Positions 1 to 8,603 are shown, numbered from the stretch's first letter. The stretch is 64,000 nt of DNA from UBA9554 sp038205135 (GCA_038205135.1 JBBRCF010000003.1:1-64000); one strand, 5' to 3'. The notes: generated from the letters alone by a model not told the origin. Numbers and translations are program-made.

Positions 1-93
1 CGGGCCCTGGGCCTGTTGTGGGGGGCGCTCATCGGGGGGGGGCGCCGCGCCGCCGCCCCCCCCCCCCTCGTCTCCGACAGCCAAAACGCCTGA
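1..93 (+). CDS. 3' end of an unidentified upstream gene (partial)
   Basis: Reading frame 1 is open from the window edge to a TGA at 91-93. It encodes about 30 residues: a hydrophobic stretch (LGLLWGALIGG), a short RRAAAPPP segment and a polar end. The TGA lies 12 bases before the next ATG, and that gene's GAAGGAA ribosome site directly follows the stop, so the two genes look co-transcribed. The frame runs through a 9-G run (34-42) and a 12-C run (56-67), where sequencing errors are likely. The tail resembles the end of a membrane protein such as a permease, but too little is present to name a family. Confidence 0.45.
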   Translation, partial: RALGLLWGALIGGGRRAAAPPPLVSDSQNA

Positions 94-105
94 AGGAACA
101 CGCCC

Positions 106-975
106 ATGATCGACCTCGACAAGATCCGCGCCATCGACATCCATACCCATGCCGAAGAACCCTGTGGCTGTCACAGCGACGACGGCTATGACGACCTGCA
201 AGCCGCGATGGCGAAATATTTCGGGTCCAAGATCGTGCAGCCCACTATCGCCCAGACCGCAGCCCATTTCCGCACGCAGAACGTCGCCGCCGTGATCTTT
301 CCTGTCGATGCCGAACGCGAGACGGGCTACCGCCGGTTCTCGAATGACGAGGTGCTGCAGCAGGTCGCGGAACATTCCGATGTGCTGATCCCGTTCGCGT
401 CCATCGACCCGTGGAAGGGCAAGATGGCGGTGCGCGAGGCGCGGCGCCTGATCGTCGAACACGGCGTCAAGGGCTTCAAGTTTCATCCCACCATGCAGGG
501 GTTCTACCCGAACGACCGCATGGCCTATCCGTTCTACGAGGTGCTGGCCGAACATGGCGCCATCGGCCTGTTCCACACCGGCCAGACTGGCGTCGGGTCG
601 GGCATGCCGGGCGGCAACGGCATGCGGCTGAAATTCTCGAACCCGATGTATCTTGATGATGTTGCAGTCGATTTCCCCGACATGAAGATCATCATGGCCC
701 ATCCCAGCTTTCCCTGGCAAGAAGAGGCGCTGGCGGTCGCGCAGCACAAGCCCAACGTCTATATCGACCTCTCGGGCTGGTCGCCGAAATATTTCCCGCC
801 GATCCTGGTGCGCTATTGCAACTCGATCCTGCGCAAAAAGGTGCTGTTCGGGTCCGACTGGCCGATGATCTCGCCGGAACGCTGGCTGGCCGATTTCGAC
901 GGCATCGACATCAAGGACGAATTGCGCCCCGACATCATCAAATGGAACGCCGCGCGGCTGTTGGGGTTGATCTGA
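106..975 (+). CDS. Amidohydrolase family 2 (ACMSD-like) metal-dependent hydrolase
   Basis: A 289-residue TIM-barrel hydrolase or decarboxylase of the amidohydrolase_2 (ACMSD/2-pyrone-dicarboxylate hydrolase) type. Visible metal-site elements are the N-terminal DIHTH (H13, H15), FKFHPTMQGF (H127), FHTGQTG (H157), MAHPS (H199) and the late FGSDWP motif (D251). The length is normal for the family and there is no signal peptide, so it should be cytoplasmic. The ATG is preceded by GAAGGAAC at a suitable distance. The substrate cannot be read from sequence. These enzymes usually act on aromatic breakdown products or lactones. The upstream partial gene probably shares its operon; the following SQR operon has its own promoter. 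Confidence 0.85.
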   Translation: MIDLDKIRAIDIHTHAEEPCGCHSDDGYDDLQAAMAKYFGSKIVQPTIAQTAAHFRTQNVAAVIFPVDAERETGYRRFSNDEVLQQVAEHSDVLIPFASIDPWKGKMAVREARRLIVEHGVKGFKFHPTMQGFYPNDRMAYPFYEVLAEHGAIGLFHTGQTGVGSGMPGGNGMRLKFSNPMYLDDVAVDFPDMKIIMAHPSFPWQEEALAVAQHKPNVYIDLSGWSPKYFPPILVRYCNSILRKKVLFGSDWPMISPERWLADFDGIDIKDELRPDIIKWNAARLLGLI

Positions 976-1061
976 TCCACCACGCCTGACCCGCTGATCC
1001 CATCAATTCGCAGGGCTGCGACGTTAAGCTGCGGCTCTGATTCGGCTTTGCCAGGCCGCGT

Positions 1062-1075
1062 TTGATCCAGATCAA
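1062..1075 (+). promoter_or_regulatory. FNR/FnrL box upstream of the SQR operon
   Basis: TTGATCCAGATCAA is an exact match to the FNR consensus TTGAT-N4-ATCAA. Its centre lies about 62 bases before the chosen ATG of the SQR gene. A TATGCA hexamer at 1094-1099 is placed about right for a -10 element if the box sits near -41.5. The fnrL gene is also in this window. Confidence 0.8.
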
Positions 1076-1130
1076 AGTTTCGCCATACCATCGTATGCAA
1101 TTCACCGCATATGAGCGGAGGAAACGCAGC

Positions 1131-2447
1131 ATGACATTCGAATCAATGACTCCCACGCGCCGGGGTTTTCTGGGATTGGCAGCGGGCGCCGGTGCGCTGG
1201 CATTGGCCACGGGTCCCGCCCGCGCCGCGATGGTCAAAACCACGGCGCGCATCGTGATCCTGGGGTCCGGGGCGGCGGGAACGGCGCTGGCGAACACGCT
1301 GGTGGACCGGCTGGAAGGCGCCCAGATCACCCTGATCGACGGGCGCGCGCAGCATTTCTATCAGCCGGGTTATACGCTGATCGCCGCCGGGCTGAAACCT
1401 GCCAGCTATTCCGTCAGCCAGACCACCGACTGGCTGCCGCAGGGTGTGACTCTGTTGGCCGAATATGCCGCCGAGATCGACCCCGAGGCGAAATCGGTCA
1501 CCACTGCGTCGGGCACCAAGGTGGCCTATGATTTCCTGATCGTCGCCACCGGGCTGAAAATGGACTGGGCCGCCATCGAGGGATTTTCCACCGACCTGAT
1601 CGGCAAGAACGGCATCGGCGCGGTCTATGCCGGGGCCGACGCGGCCGCAGCGACCTGGGCTCTGATGGACGAGTTCACCGATACCGGCGGCAAGGCGGTG
1701 TTTTTCCGCCCCGCGACCGAAATGAAATGTGCCGGAGCGCCGCTGAAATACGCCTTTCTGACCGAGGATTTCGCCGACAAGAAGGGCACGCGAGCCAAGA
1801 TCGAAATCGATTACTGGAACCCGACCAAGGCGCTGTTCGGCGTGCCCATCGTGTCGGAAAAGGTCCGCATGCTGTTTGGGGAACGCGGGATCAGGACCGA
1901 ACTCGACCGGGTGCTGAAGCGCATCGATCCGGCGAAAAAGATCCTGACATTCACTGACCCGGATGGCATCGAACACGAGACGGATTACGACTTCACCAAC
2001 ATCATCCCGCCGATGCGCGCCCCCGATGTGATCCGCAATTCGCCCCTGCCCTGGACCGACAAATGGACCGATCAGGGCTGGGTCGAGGTCGATCCCGCAA
2101 CGCTGCGCCACAACCGATATCCCGATGTGTTTGCGGTGGGCGACGTGGCCGGCGTGCCCAAAGGCAAGACCGCCGCATCCGTCAAATGGCAGGTGCCGGT
2201 AGTGGTCGATCATCTGGTCGCAAGCATTGCCGGCACGACGGGGACGCAGGTCTACGACGGTTACACATCCTGCCCGATGATCACCCGCGTGGGCAAGGCA
2301 ATGCTGATCGAGTTCGATTACAAGAACAACCTGGTGCCCAGTTTCCCCGGGATGATCGCGCCATTGGAAGAGCTGTGGATTTCCTGGCTGATGAAGGAGG
2401 TCGCCCTGAAACCCACCTATAACGCCATGCTGCGCGGCAAAGCCTGA
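1131..2447 (+). CDS. sqr: Tat-exported sulfide:quinone reductase-like FAD oxidoreductase
   Basis: A 438-residue flavoprotein expected to oxidise sulfide and pass electrons to quinone. The N-terminus is a Tat signal (TRRGFLG at 9-15, a hydrophobic run, then a likely GPARA cleavage site), so the enzyme probably faces the periplasm. The FAD-binding GSGAAG motif follows at about 45-50. Two redox cysteines typical of SQR are visible: C200 in MKCAGAP and C381 in YTSCPM. This two-cysteine pattern resembles the mitochondrial SQOR type rather than three-cysteine bacterial type I enzymes (from memory of the family). The ATG at 1131 was chosen because GGAGGAAA lies just upstream and the Tat motif starts there. 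A longer in-frame start at 1062 would overlap the FNR box. It is the first gene of a three-gene operon. Confidence 0.85.
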   Translation: MTFESMTPTRRGFLGLAAGAGALALATGPARAAMVKTTARIVILGSGAAGTALANTLVDRLEGAQITLIDGRAQHFYQPGYTLIAAGLKPASYSVSQTTDWLPQGVTLLAEYAAEIDPEAKSVTTASGTKVAYDFLIVATGLKMDWAAIEGFSTDLIGKNGIGAVYAGADAAAATWALMDEFTDTGGKAVFFRPATEMKCAGAPLKYAFLTEDFADKKGTRAKIEIDYWNPTKALFGVPIVSEKVRMLFGERGIRTELDRVLKRIDPAKKILTFTDPDGIEHETDYDFTNIIPPMRAPDVIRNSPLPWTDKWTDQGWVEVDPATLRHNRYPDVFAVGDVAGVPKGKTAASVKWQVPVVVDHLVASIAGTTGTQVYDGYTSCPMITRVGKAMLIEFDYKNNLVPSFPGMIAPLEELWISWLMKEVALKPTYNAMLRGKA

Positions 2448-2457
2448 GGAGGACGCC

Positions 2458-2817
2458 ATGAAGGAACTGACACTCGAAACCCTGATCGCCGTCTGGGAAG
2501 ACATGTTCGGCGCGGGCCTGTTCTGGGCCATGGTCGCAGCGGCGGTCATGATCACGCTGGGCTACGCCTATGTGCTGATCCGCGACCGGGCCGTCAGCTG
2601 GCGGAAATTTCTGTGGGCGCAACTGTCGATGCCGTTCGGGGCCATCGCAGCGGTGATTTTTGTCTGGCAGATGACCAGCTCGGGCTTTCGCGATATCGGC
2701 GGACCGGTCGATGTGATCGTGTTGGCGGGCGTGGCGGTTGCAGGGGCTGTCGGGCTGGCAATTCTGGTCTATACGATGGAATCGCTGTTCTGGCCCAACC
2801 GACGCAATACGGGATGA
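2458..2817 (+). CDS. Small inner-membrane protein (possibly DUF5368)
   Basis: A 119-residue protein with three likely membrane segments (about residues 19-41, 50-72 and 82-106). A charged IRDRAVSWRKF loop follows the first. It starts 10 bases after the SQR stop behind GAGGAGG, so it is translated from the same mRNA. I associate this arrangement with the DUF5368 family found beside SQR genes in Rhodobacterales, but that is memory rather than a search. No catalytic motif is visible. A role in membrane attachment or in handling the product of the SQR is only a guess from position. Confidence 0.65.
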   Translation: MKELTLETLIAVWEDMFGAGLFWAMVAAAVMITLGYAYVLIRDRAVSWRKFLWAQLSMPFGAIAAVIFVWQMTSSGFRDIGGPVDVIVLAGVAVAGAVGLAILVYTMESLFWPNRRNTG

Positions 2818-2821
2818 TCTG

Positions 2822-3799
2822 ATGACCGACGCAGTTGCCCCCGCGACCCATTCCTGGCTGGAACATTTTCCGGTGCCGTTCTTTGCGGTCACCATGGGGT
2901 TGGCGGGGCTGACGCTGGCGCTGCACGGCGCGGAACTGTCGCTGGGGCTGGCGCATGGCATCTCGCAGGCGATGTTCTGGGTGACGCTGGCGGTATTTGC
3001 CGCGATCACGGCGATCTACGTGGCCAAGGCGCTGCTGCATCCCCGGGCGGTCATGGCGGAATGGAACCACCCGGTGCGGCTGTCGTTCTTTCCGGCAATC
3101 TCGATTTCGCTGATGCTGCTGGGCACGGCGGCCTTGCAGGCGGCCCCCGCGCTCGCACCGGTGTTGTGGGTGCCGGGGGCGTCGCTGCAATTCGGGTTGA
3201 CCCTTGCGGTGGTTTCGGGGTGGATTTCGGCGCGTGCGTTCCAGACTGGCGCGCTGAATCCTGGCTGGTTCATTCCTGCCGTCGGCAACGTGATCGCGCC
3301 GATCGGGGGGGCGCAACTGGGGTTTGTCGAGGTATCGTGGTATTTCATGGCGGTGGGTCTGCTGTTCTGGATCGTGCTGCTGACCCTGGTGATGAACCGT
3401 CTGATGTTTCACGATCCGATGCCGGGGCGATTGCAGCCATCGCTGGTGATCCTGATCGCGCCACCTGCGGTCGCCTTTACCGCCTGGGTGCAGATGCATG
3501 GTGGCCAGATCGACGACGTCGCGCGTTTCCTGCTGAATTCCGCGTATTTCTTTACGCTTTTGGTGGCGCTGCAACTGCCGCGCATCCTGAAACTGCCGTT
3601 TGTGGTGTCATTCTGGGCACTTGGGTTTCCATTTGCCGCCGTCACCATCGCCAGCCTGCTGTTTGCGCGCCAGACCGGGTCGGTGGCGCATCAATGGATC
3701 GGTCTGGCGCTGCTGGCGGTGCTGATCGCGATCACTGTGGGGCTGACGCTGCGCACCCTGCGCGCCATCCTGCGCAACGAGATTTTCGTGCCAGAGTGA
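2822..3799 (+). CDS. SLAC1/TehA family anion channel or transporter
   Basis: A 325-residue protein made almost entirely of hydrophobic helices (about ten), with the family-type start WLEHFPVPFFAVTMGLAGL and the internal FQTGALNPGWFIPAVGNVIAP motif. TehA/SLAC1 proteins are ten-helix anion channels or exporters. Bacterial members have been linked to tellurite resistance and to small anions such as sulfite or dicarboxylates. The start is four bases after the previous stop. It closes the FNR-box-controlled SQR operon, so export of a sulfur oxyanion or uptake of a related anion is a reasonable but unproven idea. There is no clear terminator before the convergent PBP gene. Confidence 0.85.
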   Translation: MTDAVAPATHSWLEHFPVPFFAVTMGLAGLTLALHGAELSLGLAHGISQAMFWVTLAVFAAITAIYVAKALLHPRAVMAEWNHPVRLSFFPAISISLMLLGTAALQAAPALAPVLWVPGASLQFGLTLAVVSGWISARAFQTGALNPGWFIPAVGNVIAPIGGAQLGFVEVSWYFMAVGLLFWIVLLTLVMNRLMFHDPMPGRLQPSLVILIAPPAVAFTAWVQMHGGQIDDVARFLLNSAYFFTLLVALQLPRILKLPFVVSFWALGFPFAAVTIASLLFARQTGSVAHQWIGLALLAVLIAITVGLTLRTLRAILRNEIFVPE

Positions 3800-3935
3800 T
3801 CTGTCAAGCCTGGCTGGGATCCTGACACAGCGCCAGACCCCCCTGCGTTCACGGAAACGCGCGCCTTCTGACCCGATCAAACGCGAACGCTGCTTGAAAA
3901 ACCTGTTCCTGCCGCCGTAAGCGCCGTCAACGCCA

Positions 3936-6170
3936 TCATCGGCGGTCGTTGTCGTCCGGGAAAACCGGGTCACGTCGCGTCGGCGAAGGCGTCGGTGCCG
4001 ATTGCGGTTCTCTGGTGCGCTGGTCGGGCTGGGCACTGCCGCCGCCAAAGATCCCGCGCAGCAGGTCCTCGATCAGCGAGCCGCCGGAATTGTCGGGGCT
4101 GAAGATCGCCTCGTCCCTCGCAGCCATCTGGCCTGCGCCGGGTTCCAGCATCGGCAGCGGTTGCGGTGGTACACCTTCATGCACCCGCACCATCACCTCG
4201 TGCCAGATATCCGACGGCAGGCCCGCGCCGGTCACCCCGGACAAGGGCGTGTTGTCGTCATAGCCCATCCATACGCCCGCGACGTAATCGGCGGAAAACC
4301 CGATGAACCACGCGTCGCGCGCCGCCTGTGTGGTGCCCGTCTTGCCGGCCACCTGCCGGTCTTGCAGGTTCGCGCGCACGCCTGTGCCGGTGATCACCAC
4401 CTGATGCATCATCCAGATCAGTTCGCGCGCCGCGTTTTCCGAAATGACCGATGCCCCCACGCCGCCCATCTGTTCGATCAGCGCTGTGTTGTCGCGCCGC
4501 AGCCGCAGATCGATCAGGCCGTAGGGCACAACCGCATAGCCGCCGTTCAGGATGCCGGCATAGGCCCCCGTCATCTGTACCAGCGTGGATTCCGATGCCC
4601 CCAGTGCCAGCGCCGGACCCGTTGCCAGATCATCGCCAACGCCGAAACCGGTCGCAATGCCGCGCACGCGGTCAAGGCCCACCGATTGCGCGACCTTGAC
4701 CGCCGGAATGTTCAGCGAATCGGCCAAGGCGTCGGTCAGCGTCACCAGCCCCTTGAATTTCCGGTCGTAGTTTTCCGGCGACCACGGCCCCGACCCGGGA
4801 ATGTTCACGGTCAGCGGCGCATCATCGACGATGTCATTGCCGCTGTAGCCCATGTCGAGCGCTGCGGCATAGACAAAGGGTTTGAACGCGGAACCGGTCT
4901 GTCGCAGCGCCTGCGTTGCGCGGTTGAACGCGCCTACCAAATTGGTATCGCGCCCGCCTACCATCGCCCGCACCGCGCCATCCGGCGACATCACCACGAT
5001 CGCAGCCTGCGCCTTTGACCCTTCGCGCACTTTGGTTGCGAACACATATGCCAGCGCCTCTTCCGTGGCGCGTTGCAGGCGCGGGTCCAGCGTGGTGCGG
5101 ATCACCACATCCTCGGCGGTGTTGCGGGTGAAATAGTCGGGGCCCGACGACATCACCCAATCGGCGAAATTGCCCCCCGCGTTGCGATCCGCGCCTGCCG
5201 ACAATGTGGCCGGGTTGTCCAGTGCGGCCCGGGCCTCGGCGGCGGTCAGGTAGCCCTGATCGCGCATCAGCCCGATCACGACGGCGGCGCGGGTCTGGCT
5301 GCGGGCAAGGTTGGTGGTGGGAGCAAGCGTTGTGGGTGCGGTCAACAGCCCCGCCAGAATCGCCGCCTCTGGTGCGGTGACCGCTGCGGCGGGCTTGGCA
5401 AAGAACCGCTGCGCCGCGGCTTCGGCACCATAGGCCCCGCCGCCCATATAGGCGCGGTTCAGGTAGATCGACAGGATTTCGTCCTTGGTATAGGCCAGTT
5501 CCATCGCCATGGCATAGATCGCCTCGTTGCCCTTGCGGGCCAGCGTGGACCGGCGGCAGTCCTCCTCGTAGTCCTGTTCGGATTTCCATTTAGTGACGTC
5601 GTAAACCTCGCCCATGCACAACAGTTTCGCGGTCTGCTGTGTGATGGTGGACCCGCCGTTGCCTTTCAACGGATGGCGGCCTTCGCTCACGTTGATGCGC
5701 ATGGCGGACAGCACGCCGCGCGGGCTGATGCCGAAATGGCGGTAGAACCGTTTGTCCTCGGTGGCGATGACGGCGTTTTTCAGATGCGGGCTGACGTTGG
5801 CTGCGGTGACCGCGCCGCCGAATTGCGCACCGCGCCGGGCAAAGATGTCGCCATAAGCGTCCAGCATCGTGACCGACCCGCGTGCGCGCCCGTCGAGCAC
5901 CCGGTCCACCGCCGGCAGTGTCAGGGATTTTACATAGACCACGCCCGCCAGAATGACCGCTGCCAGCGCCGAAATCCGCCAGACCACAGCCCACAGGGTC
6001 CGCAACAACATCCCGGGCAAGGCCAGCACCCATCCCAGCAGGCCGCGTCGCCGCTGCGAGGCGCGTGGTTTTCTGGCCGGCGGTTTCGCCGGAGGCTTGG
6101 GTTTGGCCGCTGCGCGACCATAGCGGCGTTCCGCCACCAAAGGTGGTGTCTTGCGCGTTGAGTCAGCCAT
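3936..6170 (-). CDS. Class A penicillin-binding protein (PBP1-type transglycosylase/transpeptidase)
   Basis: A 744-residue bifunctional murein synthase. A basic, proline-rich cytoplasmic tail (about 1-42, KPKPPAKPPARKPR) precedes a membrane anchor at about 44-81. The GT51 glycosyltransferase follows, with EDKRFYRHFG from E138 and GGSTITQQT at 172-180. The transpeptidase has the nucleophile motif SAFK (S427, K430), SLN (485-487) and KTGT (610-613). The C-terminal 60 residues are low-complexity and rich in Pro, Arg and Asp. Length and domain order fit PBP1a/1c-like enzymes. It stands alone, convergent with the SQR operon and divergent from glnK. Confidence 0.93.
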   Translation of the reverse strand: MADSTRKTPPLVAERRYGRAAAKPKPPAKPPARKPRASQRRRGLLGWVLALPGMLLRTLWAVVWRISALAAVILAGVVYVKSLTLPAVDRVLDGRARGSVTMLDAYGDIFARRGAQFGGAVTAANVSPHLKNAVIATEDKRFYRHFGISPRGVLSAMRINVSEGRHPLKGNGGSTITQQTAKLLCMGEVYDVTKWKSEQDYEEDCRRSTLARKGNEAIYAMAMELAYTKDEILSIYLNRAYMGGGAYGAEAAAQRFFAKPAAAVTAPEAAILAGLLTAPTTLAPTTNLARSQTRAAVVIGLMRDQGYLTAAEARAALDNPATLSAGADRNAGGNFADWVMSSGPDYFTRNTAEDVVIRTTLDPRLQRATEEALAYVFATKVREGSKAQAAIVVMSPDGAVRAMVGGRDTNLVGAFNRATQALRQTGSAFKPFVYAAALDMGYSGNDIVDDAPLTVNIPGSGPWSPENYDRKFKGLVTLTDALADSLNIPAVKVAQSVGLDRVRGIATGFGVGDDLATGPALALGASESTLVQMTGAYAGILNGGYAVVPYGLIDLRLRRDNTALIEQMGGVGASVISENAARELIWMMHQVVITGTGVRANLQDRQVAGKTGTTQAARDAWFIGFSADYVAGVWMGYDDNTPLSGVTGAGLPSDIWHEVMVRVHEGVPPQPLPMLEPGAGQMAARDEAIFSPDNSGGSLIEDLLRGIFGGGSAQPDQRTREPQSAPTPSPTRRDPVFPDDNDRR

Positions 6171-6263
6171 TTTTCGCCCTGCCCGACGGTGTGATTGCCG
6201 ATAGAATAGTCGGTTAGCGGCGGGATGTAGAGAGGACCGAACACAATCCCCGGTTTTTGATTG

Positions 6264-6307
6264 GCCTAATATTTAGGCGTATAGCTGGATATGCCCTAAT
6301 TTTAGGC
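6264..6307 (+). promoter_or_regulatory. Two tandem GCC-N9-GGC elements upstream of glnK (candidate NtrC sites)
   Basis: GCCTAATATTTAGGC (6264-6278) and GCCCTAATTTTAGGC (6293-6307) both read GCC-N9-GGC with an AT-rich core. They start exactly 29 bases apart, close to three helical turns. The first is a perfect 6-3-6 inverted repeat. They lie 118-161 bases before the glnK start, in an otherwise non-coding gap. Tandem sites far upstream are how NtrC of Rhodobacter capsulatus is known to work, and nitrogen control of glnK-amtB is the rule, so NtrC is the leading candidate. Binding itself is inferred. Confidence 0.55.
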
Positions 6308-6424
6308 AAACATGGCGGGGATCCGCCGCTTGGCCCGGCCTTTTCCTTCATCCCCGGCGTCTTGCGCGCTTTTCTGCAACTGCAAAGCGGGGGTGGGCCC
6401 GGCACAGATGCAAAGGAGATCAAG

Positions 6425-6763
6425 GTGAAACTCATCATTGCCACGATCAAGCCGTTCAAGCTGGAGGAGGTCCGCGAGGCGCTGACCGAAATCGGCGTGC
6501 GCGGCATGATGGTTACCGAAGTCAAGGGTTTCGGCGCCCAGTCCGGCCACACCGAGATCTACCGTGGCGCGGAATATGCCGTGAATTTCGTTCCCAAGGT
6601 CAAGCTGGAGATCGTGGTGTCGGATGCGATGGTCGATCAGGTGGTCGAAAAGATCACGACGACCGCCCGGACAGGCAAGATCGGTGATGGCAAGATTTTT
6701 GTTCTGGACGTCGCGCAGGCCGTGCGGGTGCGCACCGGCGAAGCCAATGACGATGCGCTTTGA
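6425..6763 (+). CDS. glnK: PII nitrogen regulatory protein GlnK/GlnB
   Basis: A 112-residue PII protein, exactly the family length. The T-loop contains the uridylylation site Y51 in YRGAEYAVNF, and the C-terminal TGKIGDGKIFV segment forms part of the ATP/2-oxoglutarate site. It senses 2-oxoglutarate and adenylate state and controls the ammonium channel encoded next door. The start is GTG: AAGGAG at 6413-6418 is seven bases upstream, and starting there gives the canonical MKLIIATIKPFK. A PII gene followed by amtB is normally called glnK, but GlnB cannot be excluded from sequence alone. Confidence 0.93.
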   Translation: MKLIIATIKPFKLEEVREALTEIGVRGMMVTEVKGFGAQSGHTEIYRGAEYAVNFVPKVKLEIVVSDAMVDQVVEKITTTARTGKIGDGKIFVLDVAQAVRVRTGEANDDAL

Positions 6764-6800
6764 CCGCATCCGCAACTGTATTCGGGGAAAGGAAAACCAA

Positions 6801-8138
6801 ATGAAACTCTTTCTGCAACTCGGGCTGGCCGTGGCGCTGGTCGCGGCTCCTGCGCTGGGCATCGCCCAGACAGAGACTGCCGCCACCGCCGAAGCCGCCG
6901 CAGAGGTCGCGCCTGTGGTGGACAACGCGTTCATCTTCAACACGCTGCTGTTCATGATCGGCGGCATCCTTGTGTTCTGGATGGCGGCCGGTTTTGCCAT
7001 GCTGGAAGCCGGTCTGGTACGATCAAAGAATGTGTCGATGCAGGCGACCAAGAACATCGCGTTGTTTTCCATCGCGTCGATCATGTACTGGATCATCGGA
7101 TATAACCTGATGTACCCGGGCGACTCGTGGTCCATCACCGGATATGTCGGCACGCTGTTTTCGCCGAAATCCATCGCCGGCGATCCTGATATCGCGACGG
7201 GATATTCCGCCGGATCGGACTTTTTCTTTCAGTTGATGTTCTGCGCGACGACGGCGTCGATCGTGTCCGGCACGCTGGCCGAACGGATCAAGCTGTGGCC
7301 ATTTCTAGCCTTTACCGTGATCCTGACCGGGTTCCTGTATCCGATCGAGGCGTCGTGGCAGTGGGGCGGCGGCTGGCTGTCGGAACTGGGCTTCTATGAC
7401 TTTGCCGGGTCCACGCTGGTGCATGCCGCAGGTGGGGCCGCTGCTCTGGCCGGTGCGCTGGTTCTGGGTCCACGGCTGGGCAAGTATGGCAAGGATGGTC
7501 GGGTCACACCAATGCCGGGTTCGAACCTTGCGCTGGCGACTCTGGGCACGTTCATCCTGTGGATGGGGTGGTTTGGCTTCAACGGTGCGTCGCAACTGGC
7601 GCTGGGGACCGAAGCTGACGCAAACGCTGTGTCGGTGATCTTTGCGAACACCAACATGGCCGCTGCGGCCGGTGCCGTCACGGCGCTGATCCTGACGCAG
7701 CTGATGTACGGCAAGGTTGACCTGACCATGGTGCTGAACGGTGCGCTGGCCGGTCTGGTGTCGATCACCGCCGGTCCGCTGGACCCGACGCTGTTCGGAG
7801 CGCTGTGGATCGGTGCTATTGGCGGGGTGATCGTGGTGTTCGCCGTGCCGATGCTGGACAAGATCAAGATCGACGATGTGGTCGGTGCCATTCCCGTGCA
7901 CTTTATGGCCGGGATCTGGGGCACGCTGGCGGTGCCGTTCTACAGCGCCGACACCAGCTTTGTGACGCAGGCCATCGGCACCATCTCGGTCTGTGCGTTC
8001 ATGTTCGTGCTGTCTTACCTCATCTTCACGATCCTCAAGGCATCCATCGGTCTGCGCCCGACTGTCGAAGACGAGATGATGGGTCTGGACAAGGCGGAAC
8101 TGGGCCTCGAAGCCTACCCCGAATTCACCAAGGGCTGA
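6801..8138 (+). CDS. amtB: Ammonium transporter AmtB
   Basis: A 445-residue channel for ammonium uptake. It has a cleavable-looking signal sequence (MKLFLQLGLAVALVAAPALG), a short Ala/Glu/Thr-rich periplasmic stretch, then eleven likely membrane helices. The twin pore histidines are visible in STLVHAAGG and IPVHFMAGIWG, and FAMLEAGLVRSKN is the family signature. It starts 37 bases after glnK behind GGAAAGGAAAA and ends at a strong terminator, so glnK-amtB is a closed transcription unit. GlnK is expected to plug this channel when nitrogen is plentiful. Confidence 0.95.
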   Translation: MKLFLQLGLAVALVAAPALGIAQTETAATAEAAAEVAPVVDNAFIFNTLLFMIGGILVFWMAAGFAMLEAGLVRSKNVSMQATKNIALFSIASIMYWIIGYNLMYPGDSWSITGYVGTLFSPKSIAGDPDIATGYSAGSDFFFQLMFCATTASIVSGTLAERIKLWPFLAFTVILTGFLYPIEASWQWGGGWLSELGFYDFAGSTLVHAAGGAAALAGALVLGPRLGKYGKDGRVTPMPGSNLALATLGTFILWMGWFGFNGASQLALGTEADANAVSVIFANTNMAAAAGAVTALILTQLMYGKVDLTMVLNGALAGLVSITAGPLDPTLFGALWIGAIGGVIVVFAVPMLDKIKIDDVVGAIPVHFMAGIWGTLAVPFYSADTSFVTQAIGTISVCAFMFVLSYLIFTILKASIGLRPTVEDEMMGLDKAELGLEAYPEFTKG

Positions 8139-8163
8139 CCCTCCCTCAGCCGGTGATTCTCCG

Positions 8164-8191
8164 ACCCGGGCGGAAACGCCCGGGTTTTTTT
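8164..8191 (+). terminator. Rho-independent terminator of glnK-amtB
   Basis: A perfect 9-bp stem (ACCCGGGCG pairing with CGCCCGGGT), closed by a GAAA tetraloop and running into seven Ts, begins 26 bases after the amtB stop. It also separates amtB from the convergent rhodanese gene. Confidence 0.92.
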
Positions 8192-8225
8192 GTGCCCGGG
8201 GCATTTTTGCCGAGGTCGCGGTCGT

Positions 8226-8603
8226 TCAGGGCGTAACCAACTGCGGCGCGCCGGTGGCCATGTTGGTGCCGACATAAGGCAGCGCCGCCGCCTTCCATGC
8301 CGCGAACCCGCCTTCCAGATGGGCGATCTGCGTAACGCCTGCGGCCATTGCCGCGCGCGCCACCCGTTCCGACCGCAGGCCGGACCCGCAATGAAATACG
8401 ATCCGCTTGTCGGACTGGCCCGGCAGTTTGGCGGCATCAAAGAACGCCAGCGGCATCAACAGCGCGCCGGGAATGTGTTCGAACATGAATTCCTGCGGCG
8501 TGCGCACGTCGATGACGACGACCTCGTTGGCGTCAAAGGCCGCGCGCAATTCGGCGGCGGTCCATGTTTCAAAGGTGGTGCCGTTCTGGCTTTCGGTTTT
8601 CAT
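8226..8603 (-). CDS. Single-domain rhodanese-like sulfurtransferase
   Basis: A 125-residue single rhodanese domain. The start VVVIDVRTPQEFMFEHIPGA is the domain's first signature. The active-site loop is HCGSGLRS with the catalytic C72, followed by LEGGFAAWKAA near the end. There is no signal peptide, so it acts in the cytoplasm, probably moving sulfane sulfur to cyanide, thiols or protein partners. AGGAG lies upstream of the ATG at 8603. In-frame extension to about 8861 is unlikely because it runs into the divergent puuD control region. Confidence 0.9.
   Translation of the reverse strand: MKTESQNGTTFETWTAAELRAAFDANEVVVIDVRTPQEFMFEHIPGALLMPLAFFDAAKLPGQSDKRIVFHCGSGLRSERVARAAMAAGVTQIAHLEGGFAAWKAAALPYVGTNMATGAPQLVTP

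Noticed and set aside
1143..2555. Long antisense open frame across the SQR gene (470 codons)
   Set aside because: It mirrors a clearly recognisable gene in a high-GC genome where antisense frames stay open by codon bias. Its product is rich in His, Arg and Gln without any family motif.
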